Shown here piece after piece: positions 43,001 to 54,216 of a stretch of 64,000 nt of DNA (the stretch's first letter is position 1; each line of letters begins with the position of its first letter). The position numbers were made by a program, and so were the translations under genes. The notes beneath the pieces are model-generated. The model had not been told where the DNA came from, made no database searches, and saw nothing but the letters and a program-made list of their open reading frames with translations. The DNA is from Bidens hawaiensis (Eukaryota; Streptophyta; Magnoliopsida; Asterales; Asteraceae): positions 1,806,501 through 1,870,500 of the forward strand of contig JAIQDT010000168.1 of the NCBI GenBank assembly GCA_021521415.1, read 5' to 3'.

Positions 43001-45390
43001 ATGTTTCGGTGATACGTAAATATCTAGAAGTTTCCCAGAAGAACTTCCTGGGTTACCGCCAACCCGATAGGTCGAATTCAGAATCGAATTAATGCCTCAA
43101 GCTGGCCCTGTTGCTAAAGCACCCTACCGACTTGCACCGTCCGAGATGCAAGAATTATCCAATCAGTTACAAGAATTGTTGGATGAGGTTCTATACGACC
43201 TAGTTAGTCACCATGGGGTGCACCAGTTTTAATTGGGAAATGAAGGACGGTAGTGTTAGGATATGTATTGATTACGGAGAATTGAATAAAATGACGATCA
43301 AGAATAGGTATTCACTTCTTCGAAGTAAATGATCTATTTAACCAACTGCAAGGGCGATTTATTTTTAGAAAATTGATCTTAGATATAGTTATCACCAAAT
43401 GAAAAATCCAAGAGGAGGACGTTGCAACAACAGCGTTTCGGACTCGCTACGGCCATTATGAATTCTTATTCATGCCATTCGAGCTAACAAATGCGCAGGC
43501 AGTGTTCATGGAACTCATGAACCGAGTCTGTAACTTTATTTTGACAAATTGTCATAGCATCCATTGATGATATTTTGATATATTCGCAACGTAAAGAAGA
43601 GCACGAACGACTGTTAAGGAAAATTGTGGAAGTGTTAAAGAAAGAAGAGTTGTACGCTAAGTTTTCGAAATGTGATTTTGAATAAAGAAGGTATAATCCC
43701 TTGGTCATGTTGTAAAGCAACAAGGATTTCACATAGACCCAAATAAGGTAGAAACCATTAAAATTGTGCCGAGCGCCGATTTTAAGTCTCCCCGATGGAG
43801 ACGATGGTTTTGTCGCGTATTGTGACGCGTCGCGTAGAGGGTTAGGATGCGTGTTGACGCAGTATAATAAGGTCATAGCCTATACTTCCCGACAGTTAAA
43901 AATACACGAGTAAGATTTCACTACTCACGACTTAGAACTGGGAGCGGTTATCTTCGCACTTAAAATGTGGAGACATTATCTCTACGATACGAAGTGCACC
44001 ATCTTCACCGATCATAAAAGTTTGCAGCACATATTTGATTAGAAGGAACTGAATATGAGGCAACGAAGATGGGTCGAGTTGTTAAGCGATTATGACTGTG
44101 ACATCCGTTATCACCCTGGCAAGGCTAACGTCGTAGCCGATGCCTTGAGTAAGAAAGATCGGGTTAAGCCATTGCGAGTGCAAGTGCTGGGGATGATAGT
44201 CCAGTCGAACCTTCGAACCTGATTCGAGTCGCTCAACGTGAGGCGTTGAAAGAGGAACAATTGGAAAAGAAGGAACCTTACAGCAATGAGGAGAATTTCG
44301 AACAGCGCGTGGACCTAAATTCTCTACTTCAAAAAAAAATCGGGTTTGGATCCCGACCCTCCATGACCTTCGTGAATTAATCATTGACGAAGTGCATAGA
44401 TCGAAATAATCCATACATCCGGGATCGGATTTGACTATTGATGATACGGATATCTGAAAGGATTTTTATTAATGGCCGAGTTTGGAGAAAGATATGGTTA
44501 CGTGTGTTGGTGAATATTGAGTTATGCCAGAGATAAGGCTGCACACCGAAAACCCAAGGGAACGCCACGACGACAGAAAATTCGCCGATGATAGTGGGAA
44601 TATATTACAATGAATTCTTGCCCAAATTCCTGATGGTAAAATGGTATCTCGTCGTGGAGTACCTTTTCAATGATCTCAGATCAAAATAGTCATCTTACTT
44701 CCATTATTGGAAGGCGGGGAAGGAAGCATCGAGAGCTTGAAGCTTTCTATGGGTGAAGTAATTATCACCAATTTGTAAATTGAAAATGGGCGTCAATCAA
44801 GCCATAAGATTCGAGTTGATTCGAGAAACAACCAATCGGATTTATAATATTTAAGATGAGTTGAAAGCATCGCGAGATTGGCAAAGGATTTATGCCAACA
44901 TTCATAGGAAACCATTGTCATTGGAAAGAGGTGACAAGGCATTTTTAAAGGCATCACCTTAGAAAGGTGATATGAGGTTTGCCAAAACCGAAAATAGCTC
45001 CTTAATATATTGGGCCTCATGAGATTATATCCATGATTGGTCACTTAGTTTATTGATTAAAGTACTCCAGGGGCCAAGTACTATACATGATTTTTTGCCA
45101 TGTATAAGGATTGAAAAGTACCTAAGCGATGAGGCAACGAAAGTACTTGTAATAGAGGTACTCATAGAAGACATGTTTGATATCATAACTAATTCCGTAG
45201 AGATAGTAGAAGGGAAAACTAAACAGTTTGGACATACCAAGCTTTATTAATTAAGATTAAGTGGAAATTCACAGCGAGGACCAGATTATACTTGGTAACG
45301 CGAGGGTGAATTCTGAAGGAAAAACCCCCCACCTTTCTCTCGAAAGGAGATAGTGGGCGTGTAAAATTTCGAGGACGAAATTTTTATAAC
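39780..45390 (+). pseudogene. Gypsy-2 gag-pol, heavily decayed
   Basis: The gag region (about 39900-42300) is barely recognisable. A zinc knuckle at 42329 reads C-Y-E-C-G-S-T-E-R ... C, with Arg in place of the metal-binding His. RT pieces start near 43040 (F-R-I-E-L) and include S-I-D-D-I-L-I-Y-S near 43560. RNase H is fairly clear at 43804-44160 ([25 protein letters not shown]), with stops in it. The integrase (44340-45240) is a string of short fragments. Order and style match Gypsy-1. No functional protein could come from this copy, in contrast to its near-identical LTRs. A (TA)n run lies near 40045-40070. Confidence 0.88.
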
Positions 45391-45400
45391 GGGGGGAGAA
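45391..45400 (+). other. Polypurine tract of Gypsy-2
   Basis: GGGGGGAGAA directly before the 3' LTR. Confidence 0.9.
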
Positions 45401-48350
45401 TGTAACGATTCCGACGAAACCAGGTATACCCTAATCGGTAGACGTTAGATACGTCATATGTAATGTCGGGTACAAGAGTTACCATGGTAATTATACGAGA
45501 ATACATGGTTCATTGTATTGATTGTACGTGAATATATAATTCACCGTATTGAATATGCGATCAAACGATCGATAGTTATTGAAACCCGAATGAATCGAGG
45601 GTTCAATTATAGACGAGATATATGATATTTAGTAATGTTACGAAGCATTAAAGCTTCGGGATAAGTGGATTAAAGCACAGAAAAAGGATTTCGATTTAAT
45701 AGTATGTCGGTACGTTAAACGAAACCTTTAATACCAAACCGAGCAAGAGACGATCGATCAAGCAGAAAAAGATGCGTAATAACTAATAATATGACGTTTT
45801 AAGTTAATAAATGTCATGGTTTAAGTTTTTAAATTGGTTTTATATAAATTTTATTTTTAAGCCGAAAAACGACCGTTTTGGCCTCGTTGTAAGCCAAATT
45901 AAACGTTTAACTGAGAAACGAACTGAACCAGATTATCCAAAACATTATCCGGATTGCGGATATCCAAATGAATGGCCAAAAATGAACTTGTGGAACCCAC
46001 CCCATCCATCCATTAGTCCGATCGGACCACACCACCTCAAAACACATTCCATTTTTTTTTTACAAACACCATCCAACAAACCTTTAATTCTCTCAAGGTC
46101 TTGAATCAAAAACCGACAATTCTAGCAAGAAAAACCGAGGTAAGATCGAATTATATACGTTTTCATCTTCGTTTCTTGAGTTTGTTTGCAAGAAAATGAG
46201 GTTCCAAAGATGAAAACCGATTCTTGCATGATCAAGTGATGTATACGGGTTATACAAGGGATCTTGGTCCAAGAAATGAGTTAAACGAATCAAAAACGAA
46301 TTTTTACGGTTAAATCTTTGTTTTTAGTATCATAACCGTAACCATGAAAGAAATGGCTTGATCGTGAGTGTAACTTGCTTGGTATTGTGGTACGTTGTTT
46401 GTAGGCTCTGTGTTTAGTGGTAGATAAGGCGGAAAGATGAGTTTGTAGCTTGTAGTGGTGGAAAACGAAAAGTATATTCGGTTATGTTCGGTTTTGGGAA
46501 TATGGACAGATTGTTGATGCTTTAGAGTTAGGTCATGAAATTTTACAGAGGTGTTAAACACATGAAAAGATGAGTTCTGTGAATTTTTGGTAATTTTTGG
46601 ATAAAGGATGAATATTTAGTGAATTTAATGCTCGGTTTTGGCCAAAACTGGTGAAAAATAGTTAAATATCATGAACAATTCTGGAAAATTTCAGATACGC
46701 TTTTTATATCATGTATAAGTCACACACAAAATTTGAGGTCCGTTGGAGAAGTCTAAGTAGGCTTTTCGGTTAAACGAGTTCTAGGGATTTCTAGCTCGGT
46801 TTTGGAAAAAGGGCATGTAAAAGAAGATTTTGGTTTTGGAAAAATTACAGGGGACTATGTGGATGGCAGGGGACATCCAGGAAAAATTTGGAATTTTTCT
46901 AAAGTCGTTTGGTATTTACGACATATTTAGTGTTTAAATGGTGTTTAAAAATAGATAAATAAATTTTAAATATAAGAATTAATTCTGGAAATATTTTTAT
47001 AAAATTCCCCACTATTAAAAAGTAATTTTTGCAAAATTTCAAGATCCGAGAGTAAACGGATAATTAATCGTGCTAATTATCAAACTTTTAAAGTTAAAAC
47101 GCGTAAACCGGTGAAGTTCGCTTAAGCGAGCTGACTGGTGTATAAAAACCTTAAAAATGGACTATTTTCTTATAATTGAGTTAAACAAGTAAAAATGAAT
47201 CATCCGAAAATAAGTCGGATGATTTGGGTATTTTAAACCGATTTTAACGGTTTCCGGTACGCCAAAGACGGAAACGAGTCCCGCGGCCAATCGGGACGTC
47301 TAAACCGAGCTATAATTTCACATTTTGAATTAAATTATCAGACAACCACTATATTCGGGTCGTGTGTGACCAAACTCATTTTTGAAACATAAAACGGATA
47401 TTCGTGCTAGGCACGCAAAACGAGAAAACGACTAATTGAAATTGTGACCATGGAACTCTAAACGACATCACAATCTGAGTCCGGAGAAGTATTTCTGGGT
47501 TAACATTGCCCCCGGATGTACCGATTGATAAGGTTAAAGATTATATAAACAATAATTGTATAATAACGATCGTAGGGATCATATTACAGATTGGACGTGT
47601 TAATTGATAATGATTGTCGTTACCTGCTTGCATGTGCTAAGGTGAGTTTTCACGAGCCCCTTTTTTTTACTGAAATGTTTTAAATATTTTCCCGGGGCGG
47701 AAAGCATGTTTCTATCAAAATGTTTAAGTACATGCTGATCGTATGGAAATGAATGTATTTATATAATGTTTATTGTACGGGAATCGTACGGTAATGTATT
47801 AAAATGGTAATTGTCTGAGTTGTTAATATTGTAAGGTCCCGCAACAGTGTTCTGGGTTAACAGTGTCCCCAGAGGTTATTGGATGTGTTCTGGGTTAACA
47901 GTGTCCCCAGAGGTTATTGGAAGTGTTCTGGGTTAACAGTGTCCCCAGAGGTTATTAAAGGTGTTTATGGGTTAACAGTGTCCCCAGATAATATTATATT
48001 ATGATATGGATTTATCATGGTTTACTAAAATTGTGAAACTCACCAACTATTCGTAGTTGACCCGTTTTCTCACATGCTTTTCAGGTACAACTAAGATAAA
48101 GTGATTGATTACGTGCTAAGTGCTTGATGTGTGTAAGGTTTGCGTGCTGGACGTTAGGATACATTATATCAGATAGAATTATGAACCGTATTGTATGATG
48201 TGTGTATCACCTAGACGGTAATGAAAGACGAGATAATGTAATTTTTGAAGTATATTAATGCATTCGGTTTTCATTATAAACAATGTGGTTGATATCAGAG
48301 GTGTCTGTCGCATCCCGTTTACGTTTCCATTGCGGTTACGGGGTGTTACA
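45401..48350 (+). repeat. 3' LTR of Gypsy-2
   Basis: 2950 bp, about 98.6% identical to the 5' LTR by eye, with small indels. It includes the 38-bp hairpin repeat at 47847-47992. Followed by the TAGGT TSD. Confidence 0.95.
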
Positions 48351-48355
48351 TAGGT
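48351..48355. repeat. Target-site duplication of Gypsy-2, right
   Basis: TAGGT, the partner of 36802-36806. Confidence 0.93.
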
Positions 48356-49900
48356 ACTCTTGTTTGGCCCATTTACCTTTGCATGGGGCTTTGCGGTGAA
48401 AATTGTTGAAGTGGTGGTGGGGGCATTTGTTGCTGAAATTGTTGCTCTTGTGGAGGAGCTTGTTTTTGAACAACTGGTGGTTGTTGAACATGTTGAACAA
48501 CCGGTTCCATAAACTTTACCTTTGATTGCATGTAGTATATTTTAGTTGTTTATTTTTACGTTTATTTAGTTTGTATGTAATAAGCCGGATCGGATCGGAT
48601 CGCCTGTTTACATGATCCAAACTCTCTTTAATTTGTTCAAGAAACGGTTTATTTATTTTCACCTTTTCAAAAGTTTCCCACCTTCACTCTTAGGTTGTTC
48701 CCGTTTAGTTAATTTTTTTGGTGCAAGTAAAGCCATTGAAAATGGACCTTTCACATTCAAATTAATAATTTCAGAAAACATGTTATTTGAATAATTATTA
48801 GACTTTGTAAAACTTTTAACTTCCTAATAATGTTCACTATCACCCTTAAACTCAATTACATCATTCACCCCACCCTAAATACATTATGATGGATGAATTT
48901 CAACAACATAAATTTCAGAAAAAGGATGCGTACCTACCTCATTTATGGGGACAATAGTGTTAGAGGATTTGTGAGCTGGACATATTTGAGTATCACTACA
49001 AAACTTACCTTGATCTCTTCTGATGATTGTCACTTCTTCAGTTAATTGTCCAACCTGCTGTGACAATGCCTTGATTTCCTTATCTCTGATCTCGTTGCCT
49101 TTCTGAAAATCCATCATTAATAGAAGAATTGTATCCAATTTTACATTGATGGAGTTATCATACGACCCATGCTGACCCGTTTACCTATTACTTTGATTTT
49201 GCAAGTTGCTTTGATAGTTACTTTGACCTCCTTCATAGCAATTCTGAGTTGGTGTCTTAAAAGATCTTGCATTCTGATGTGGTGGCACGAATAATGAGGC
49301 GTTCTTTGGTGCTATTGACGCAAAATGACTGGAAACTCCTCTCACATGGGCTATCCGATTCTCCCTACCCACTCCATCCACATACGCATCCTGTCCCTTT
49401 TGTTCTCCATAATTGTTCTGCTGAATACCATTATACCTTTGCCGACCCAACTTGACACGATTTTGACCTCTTTGATTAAATTGTGGCGATGAAAGCACAA
49501 ACTCATTGAAGTATTCATACCTAAACAAATCATAATACCCATCTTCATTGAAATCTCCATCCCAATTTCCAACTCTCCTCTGAGCAATACCAAACGACCC
49601 ATCCTCTTCATCTGCACTGTATCCGGCATGTCGGTTTTGAGGTGGTGATTGTCTATTTTGAAGGATCATTTGTTTTTGGGTTTGAAGATGTGGTATGTCA
49701 GAGTCTGAAAATTCATGTTGTGTGAATGATGGGTTTGATGTGCTGCCCGACTAACTTTCATTGATGTGATAACTCATAACCGAACTACACGTATGGTGCC
49801 AATGCTAAAATTAGTTCCTACACAAGCAAAGGCAAACAATACCAAGTGTAATACCGAACATAAACAAAAAGAAATAAAAAGAAAAACATTTTTGGTTTTT
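48356..49900 (-). pseudogene. Athila/Tat-like gag remnants, upstream pieces
   Basis: Minus-strand pieces: a Gln/Asn/Gly-rich ORF at 49669-49181, a segment with Q-V-G-Q-L-T-E-E-V at 49138-48884, and a Pro/Gln-rich stretch (P-P-P-P near 48400-48500) running into the Gypsy-2 insertion point. Q-V-G-Q-L-type sequence usually lies late in Athila gag, yet here it comes before the gag core at 36.1-36.8 kb. The order is therefore not that of a single intact gene: a deletion or two fused fragments is likely. 48540-48880 holds no clear ORF. Confidence 0.65.
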
Positions 49901-49954
49901 TTAATGTTTATTTTAATTTTAATCAAACAAGCAACACAACACTAAGCGCACTAG

Positions 49955-49973
49955 CTCCCCGACAACGGCTCCA
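49955..49973 (-). other. Primer-binding site, Athila/Tat type
   Basis: In minus sense TGGAGCCGTTGTCGGGGAG. Athila/Tat elements commonly use TGGCGCCGTTGCCGGGGA, so this is a two-change version. It gives the remnant's orientation and its 5' LTR side (right). Confidence 0.8.
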
Positions 49974-49976
49974 TTT

Positions 49977-50955
49977 TGATGGCCGTCGTTTTAGTCATTC
50001 AAAAACCCAATTAAACTAAATAGTTAGAGTAAGTAGGGTATCGTATCCACAATGAGCATGTGGTCAGTATTACACTTTTTGTTTGAGTTTAATAACTACA
50101 TTTAACTAACTAAGGCGGACAAAGGATTTCAAGTAAAATTAGAAGATTGATTTAAAAAACAGTTTAAAGAAAATGGAACCTCCTCAAGGTTTCAGGTTCT
50201 AGGTTTCACACAAAACTCGTTTAATTAATTGGACACCACATAGACATGGTGTTGGAAAGTCTGTTAATTTAGGTGGTAATAAAAAAATTTTTCAACGGAT
50301 CATTTATAATTCAATTTGATCTTTTATAATTAAATTAACCTATCTACTAGTATGAATCGACCTACTCTATGTCACCCAACAAGCTACTAGTTATTGTCAT
50401 CAACCGAAAAAGTTGTAAATCAAGAATTACTAACACATGCAAATAGTTTAAATAACCAATACATCAAATTGTTTGCACAACGTTGTCAGTGTCAAAAAAA
50501 AATCAAACATGAATAAAACAAAGTTTAACGTTTAACTTGATGAACCGTTCATCCGAAGGATGTTACAACGAGATTAGCCTTTTGTCATTATGGTGATAGC
50601 TTCTTGATTTGTGTGCCAAACAGCCACGGAGCTACTGCCTTTTTATGTGCCACCCATCCGTGCGTCCCTTCCAAAACTGCCGTCGAACCCTCTTTTCAAA
50701 ACCTATCTCTTTTCCTTTCCATTATCGTGGGTTCTCAAAAATTGCATAAAAGACGGTGCTTGATATTGGTAGCTTGATTGTGGTTGTTTAAAAGTTCGTT
50801 GTTAGTTTTTTTGGGATGATGATAGACTAAAAGTAGGAAAAATATTGGAGAGAGGTGGCAATGTTGATGATGTTTGGTAAGTGAATTGAGTAATTTTGGA
50901 AACGGTTGTGTCAGTTGGTTTCACTTCACTTAATAAAGTAGGTATGGAATTAGAA
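49977..50955 (-). repeat. Partial 5' LTR of the Athila/Tat-like element
   Basis: It starts (as the LTR's 3' end) next to the primer site and includes GTATCGTATCCACAATGAGC, the 'fully stated start' sequence often seen at the end of Athila/Tat LTRs. No gene. The far end is lost at the Cassandra element. Confidence 0.6.
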
Positions 50956-51044
50956 TGTAACAGCCCAGCTACCACCACACCATAATATTGTCCGCTTTGG
51001 CCGGGACATGCCACCATCACCTCACGGATTTGCTTTTGGTTGCA

Positions 51045-51093
51045 CAGGTGGTCACCCATCCTGATACTACTCCCACCTGAGCACGCTTAACTG
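51045..51093 (-). ncRNA. 5S rRNA-like segment in left Cassandra LTR
   Basis: In minus sense it contains AGTTAAGCGTGCTCAGG and AGGATGGGTGACCACCTG, closely like the internal control region of plant 5S rRNA (C-box side). This is a promoter relic characteristic of Cassandra elements, not a real 5S gene. Confidence 0.85.
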
Positions 51094-51289
51094 TGGAATT
51101 CTCCTCTCATCCACTACCATTAAGCGCCTAAAAACGCATTATGATAGGGAAAGTATCCACCTCCATATAAAGAAGGCTTAGTTCTCCTTCCAACCGATGT
51201 GGGATGTCACAATCCACCCCCCCCCCCTTAGGGGTCTAGCGTCCTCGCGGGACCTGCACCACCTGTCTGGCCTTGGCTCTAATATCATC

Positions 51290-51549
51290 TGTAACAGCCC
51301 AACTACCACCGCACCATAATATTGTCCACTTTGGTTGGGACGTACCACCATCGCCTCACGGATTTGCTTTAGGTTGCCCATGTGGTCACCCATCCTCATA
51401 CTACTCCCACCTGAGCACGCTTAACTATGGAATTATTCTCTCGTCCACTACCATTAGGTGCCCAAAACGCGTTATGATGGAGAAGGTATCCATCCACCTC
51501 CTTATAAAGAAGGCTTAGTTTTAATTCCCAACCGATGTGGGATGTCACA
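51290..51549 (-). repeat. Right (5') LTR of Cassandra
   Basis: 260 bp with a second 5S-like segment at 51378-51427. It differs from the left LTR at a good number of positions, so the element is older than the others with near-identical LTRs. Confidence 0.85.
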
Positions 51550-51553
51550 ATCT

Positions 51554-53576
51554 TGTAGCATCCCAAATTTTGATTAATATTTTAAAGGAATTGGGTTTTA
51601 ATAAATTATATAAGATGAATGCAATTATCTAAAGTAGGAGGGGAATTAGTGTCATTAGATGAATAGTTAAACATGAAACTCTAAGCTCTTCCTATAAATA
51701 TAGCCACCATCTCATTCATAACCATCCCTGCCTCCACACCTCAAGAAAAAACACACTTCTCCAATTCCCGTTTTTGAGAAAATAGCCCACATAGACACAG
51801 CAATTCCTGGAGATCTAACTGTCGGATCGGTGTCAAATTTTTATTAGAGTTTTCATGGCATAAAAATGAAGATTTGCACCGATCAGATCTTCGATCAGAG
51901 GTCTGGAAGTCCGGTTTGTATCAGCAAAATCGTAACAGCTAAAAATGGAATTTTCTGGCCACTGTTCAGCTTTTCTGGCAACTGTAGCGGCATCTTCCGA
52001 CGAGTGAGAGTTTATGAGTTTGTAAATCGGGGCAATACGGTTCCCTAGTCACTTGAATCATTCAATTCTGAGTTCGTTTGATATGGTTTTGGTCTATTCG
52101 AGTACGGATTTCCATGAAAATTGGTAGGATGATAGAACTGGCCATGATTATTGATAAAGTAATGAACTTGAGAGTGAACGGGTTAGTTGGTTAGATCTGG
52201 GTAAAATGAGTAGTGTTCGATTAATGAAAAGGGCGGGTAAACGAAGTCGATTTCTCATGTAACTTGGTAGAAATCGTATGTCTCACCTGGCACAACATTC
52301 GAGAGCCCGACACCGCAGCCACGTGATGGCGAATGAGCCATTTGAATCTAGATCTAGCTTTAACAGGGTGTTTAATCAACCAAAAACTATCTTAAGGGCC
52401 TCCTTAGCTCAGATCAGGACACCTTGAAGCTACCTAGGTCATAAAAGATCTAAACCCGACAAACTATGGTGGTTAACGGCAGCTAACGGCGCCAGAATCG
52501 AAGAAAACCCTTAAAACGTGAAACGGAAACATGAACAGAAAGTTACGGCGTATAAGTATATGTATGGGCGTATATGTGTAAGCCGTATAAGTATATGTAA
52601 AACGTATATGTATGTGCTGTATACGTACATGTAATGTCGTGTATGTATGCATGCCCATATATGTATGTAGCGTGTATGTATGTATTTGTGCCCGTATATG
52701 TATGTAACGTGTATGTATGTAGCGCATATGTATGCGTACACCATTAATGTATTTGTATACCACCTATATGTATATAGCGTGTATGTATGCATGTGTGCCG
52801 ATATGTATAGGTATGGTGTATATGTATGGACGCATATGTATGACTTATACACTGGGGACGACTTATCCTTTGAAGAGACTTACACACCAATAAGGAAATA
52901 AACGCTTAAAGTGATTTCCAAAATAAACGAATGATATACAACGTATACGTACGTAAGCGATTGAAATGATATACAAACTAAAGATAAGTGATATGAGTAG
53001 GAGTAGCTAAGTGGTGCTTGTTAATTAATACACACTTAGTCATGCACAGCTCAAGAACGGTATAACCTTAAATTCAGAAAAGAATCACTTACATGTGATT
53101 TCTAGCCCCCTTTCCTTGTTATGTTTTCGGGGTCGTGTGCATACTCGATGTAATTAGTTAATACATTTACCTTAAGTGGTAAGTGTGTGCCTTATATGAT
53201 TTATGTGAAAGTTATTGAAGTTATGAGAGGTGATCGTTAGAAAATGGGATTATATATATATTTATATATAAATATATATATATATATGATGCATGAACGA
53301 TATATGTATGTTATATGAAAGATTGCGAGTATGTTTGAAAGTTTATAAATAAATATAAAAAAGGCATGGTAAGGTTGCACTGAACAAATGGACCGAGCCT
53401 TAATAATACCCGAGGAAGAAAGGACCGGAACCTAATAATATCCGAGGTAGAAAGGGACCGAGCCCTAGTAATACTCGAGGAATAAGGGACCGGACCCCAA
53501 TTGAAAGAACATGATCCATATCATGCAAAACATTATCTACATGTAAACGTTATGATTAAGATCGATAAAATGTATT
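51554..53576 (+). repeat. Gypsy-like LTR fragment (Gypsy-3), truncated
   Basis: It begins TGTAGCATCCCAAATTTTG, a typical plant Gypsy LTR start, with a CTATAAATA TATA box near 51693. It runs about 2 kb until SIRE-3 interrupts it. A degenerate CGTATATGTATGTA-type array lies at about 52540-52860 and a 32-33-bp repeat at 53391-53500. Small ORFs here are low complexity. Whether it is a solo LTR or part of an element cannot be told. Confidence 0.65.
53391..53500 (+). repeat. 32-33-bp tandem repeat in Gypsy-3 LTR
   Basis: Units start GGACCG-A/G at about 53391, 53423, 53456 and 53488, each with AATA-T/C-CCGAGG. About 3.5 copies. Confidence 0.85.
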
Positions 53577-53915
53577 TGTTATACTATACGACATCGCAGA
53601 GTAATATCATAAAGGAATAACAACTCAATCACTCATAAGCTTCAATATATTGATATAACAATGAAAGTACAACTTATCAGAGAATTTCCAAAAATTGTTA
53701 CAAAATATTAACATGTAAGCCTATTTATACACACTGTGAAACGTAAAAGTATAATGTCAGCATATAAGACTAATGCGCTCCATATAAGTCTTATACGTTG
53801 GATCTGACTTATACGTTTCTTACAACTTAACAAACTTGAAATTTTAATCCCTTTACAATACAAATATGACATAATGATCCCCTAAGACCTAGCATTAGAC
53901 ATTAATGCTCTAACA
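53577..53915 (-). repeat. 3' LTR of SIRE-3
   Basis: In minus sense TGTTAGAGCA ... GTATAACA, 339 bp if the left edge is right. A TATAAATAG TATA box (minus) lies near 53726. CTTATACG/CATATAAG motifs cluster at 53778-53815. The left edge is inferred from a TG/CA terminus only. Confidence 0.65.
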
Positions 53916-53928
53916 AACTCCCCTTTGG
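53916..53928 (-). other. Polypurine tract of SIRE-3
   Basis: In minus sense CCAAAGGGGAGTT, ending at the LTR start TGTTAG. Confidence 0.8.
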
Positions 53929-54216
53929 ATATTCCTTGGTCTTCAATCCATACCAAAAACTCTTTTCTGATAATCTTTCCTTGTAACTTCTTCAAAAGAT
54001 GGCTCAGTCGAACCTTGTTGTGAAGTTGGATGAGATACTACAATTGGCATATGTTGAAATCTATTCCACGAAGCCTCAGTAACTCCATCCTGACATTTAG
54101 CTTCTAACTCAGCTTCCACTCTTTCTTGTTCTTCACTAACAGCCCTCTAGTTTATTTCCCAAGCCCTTCCAGAATGGAATTTTTTTATTAAAGCATAAGT
54201 CCATAACTTTTTGAAA

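Larger units (their letters stand above)
36807..48350 (+). mobile_element. Gypsy-2: Tekay-like Ty3/Gypsy, complete but coding-dead
   Basis: 11.5 kb with a TAGGT TSD. The LTRs are 2953 and 2950 bp (36807-39759, 45401-48350). The tRNA-iMet primer site is at 39765-39777 and the polypurine tract GGGGGGAGAA at 45391-45400. By eye the LTRs differ at about 40 positions (about 1.4%), so the insertion is fairly recent. The interior is riddled with stops, deletions and frameshifts. A second, more diverged LTR of this family begins at 63504. Confidence 0.95.
50956..51549 (-). mobile_element. Cassandra-type TRIM with 5S-rRNA-derived LTRs
   Basis: Two LTRs of 256 and 260 bp (50956-51211, 51290-51549), minus sense TGTGACATCCCACATCGG ... 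GGGCTGTTACA, flank only 78 bp. The interior has a decayed iMet primer site (minus GATATTAGAGCC) beside the right LTR and a G-rich polypurine tract beside the left. Both LTRs contain 5S-like sequence. There is no coding capacity, so it needs proteins from another element. No matching TSD was found (TAGAA against ATCTT). Confidence 0.88.

Noticed and set aside
51045..51427. Genuine 5S rRNA gene
   Set aside because: Only the internal control region is 5S-like, it is present in both LTRs of a TRIM, and the rest of the 120-nt gene is not recognisable.
52473..52901. Tyr/Thr/His-rich ORFs on both strands
   Set aside because: A product of the CGTATATGTATGTA low-complexity repeat, open in several frames at once.
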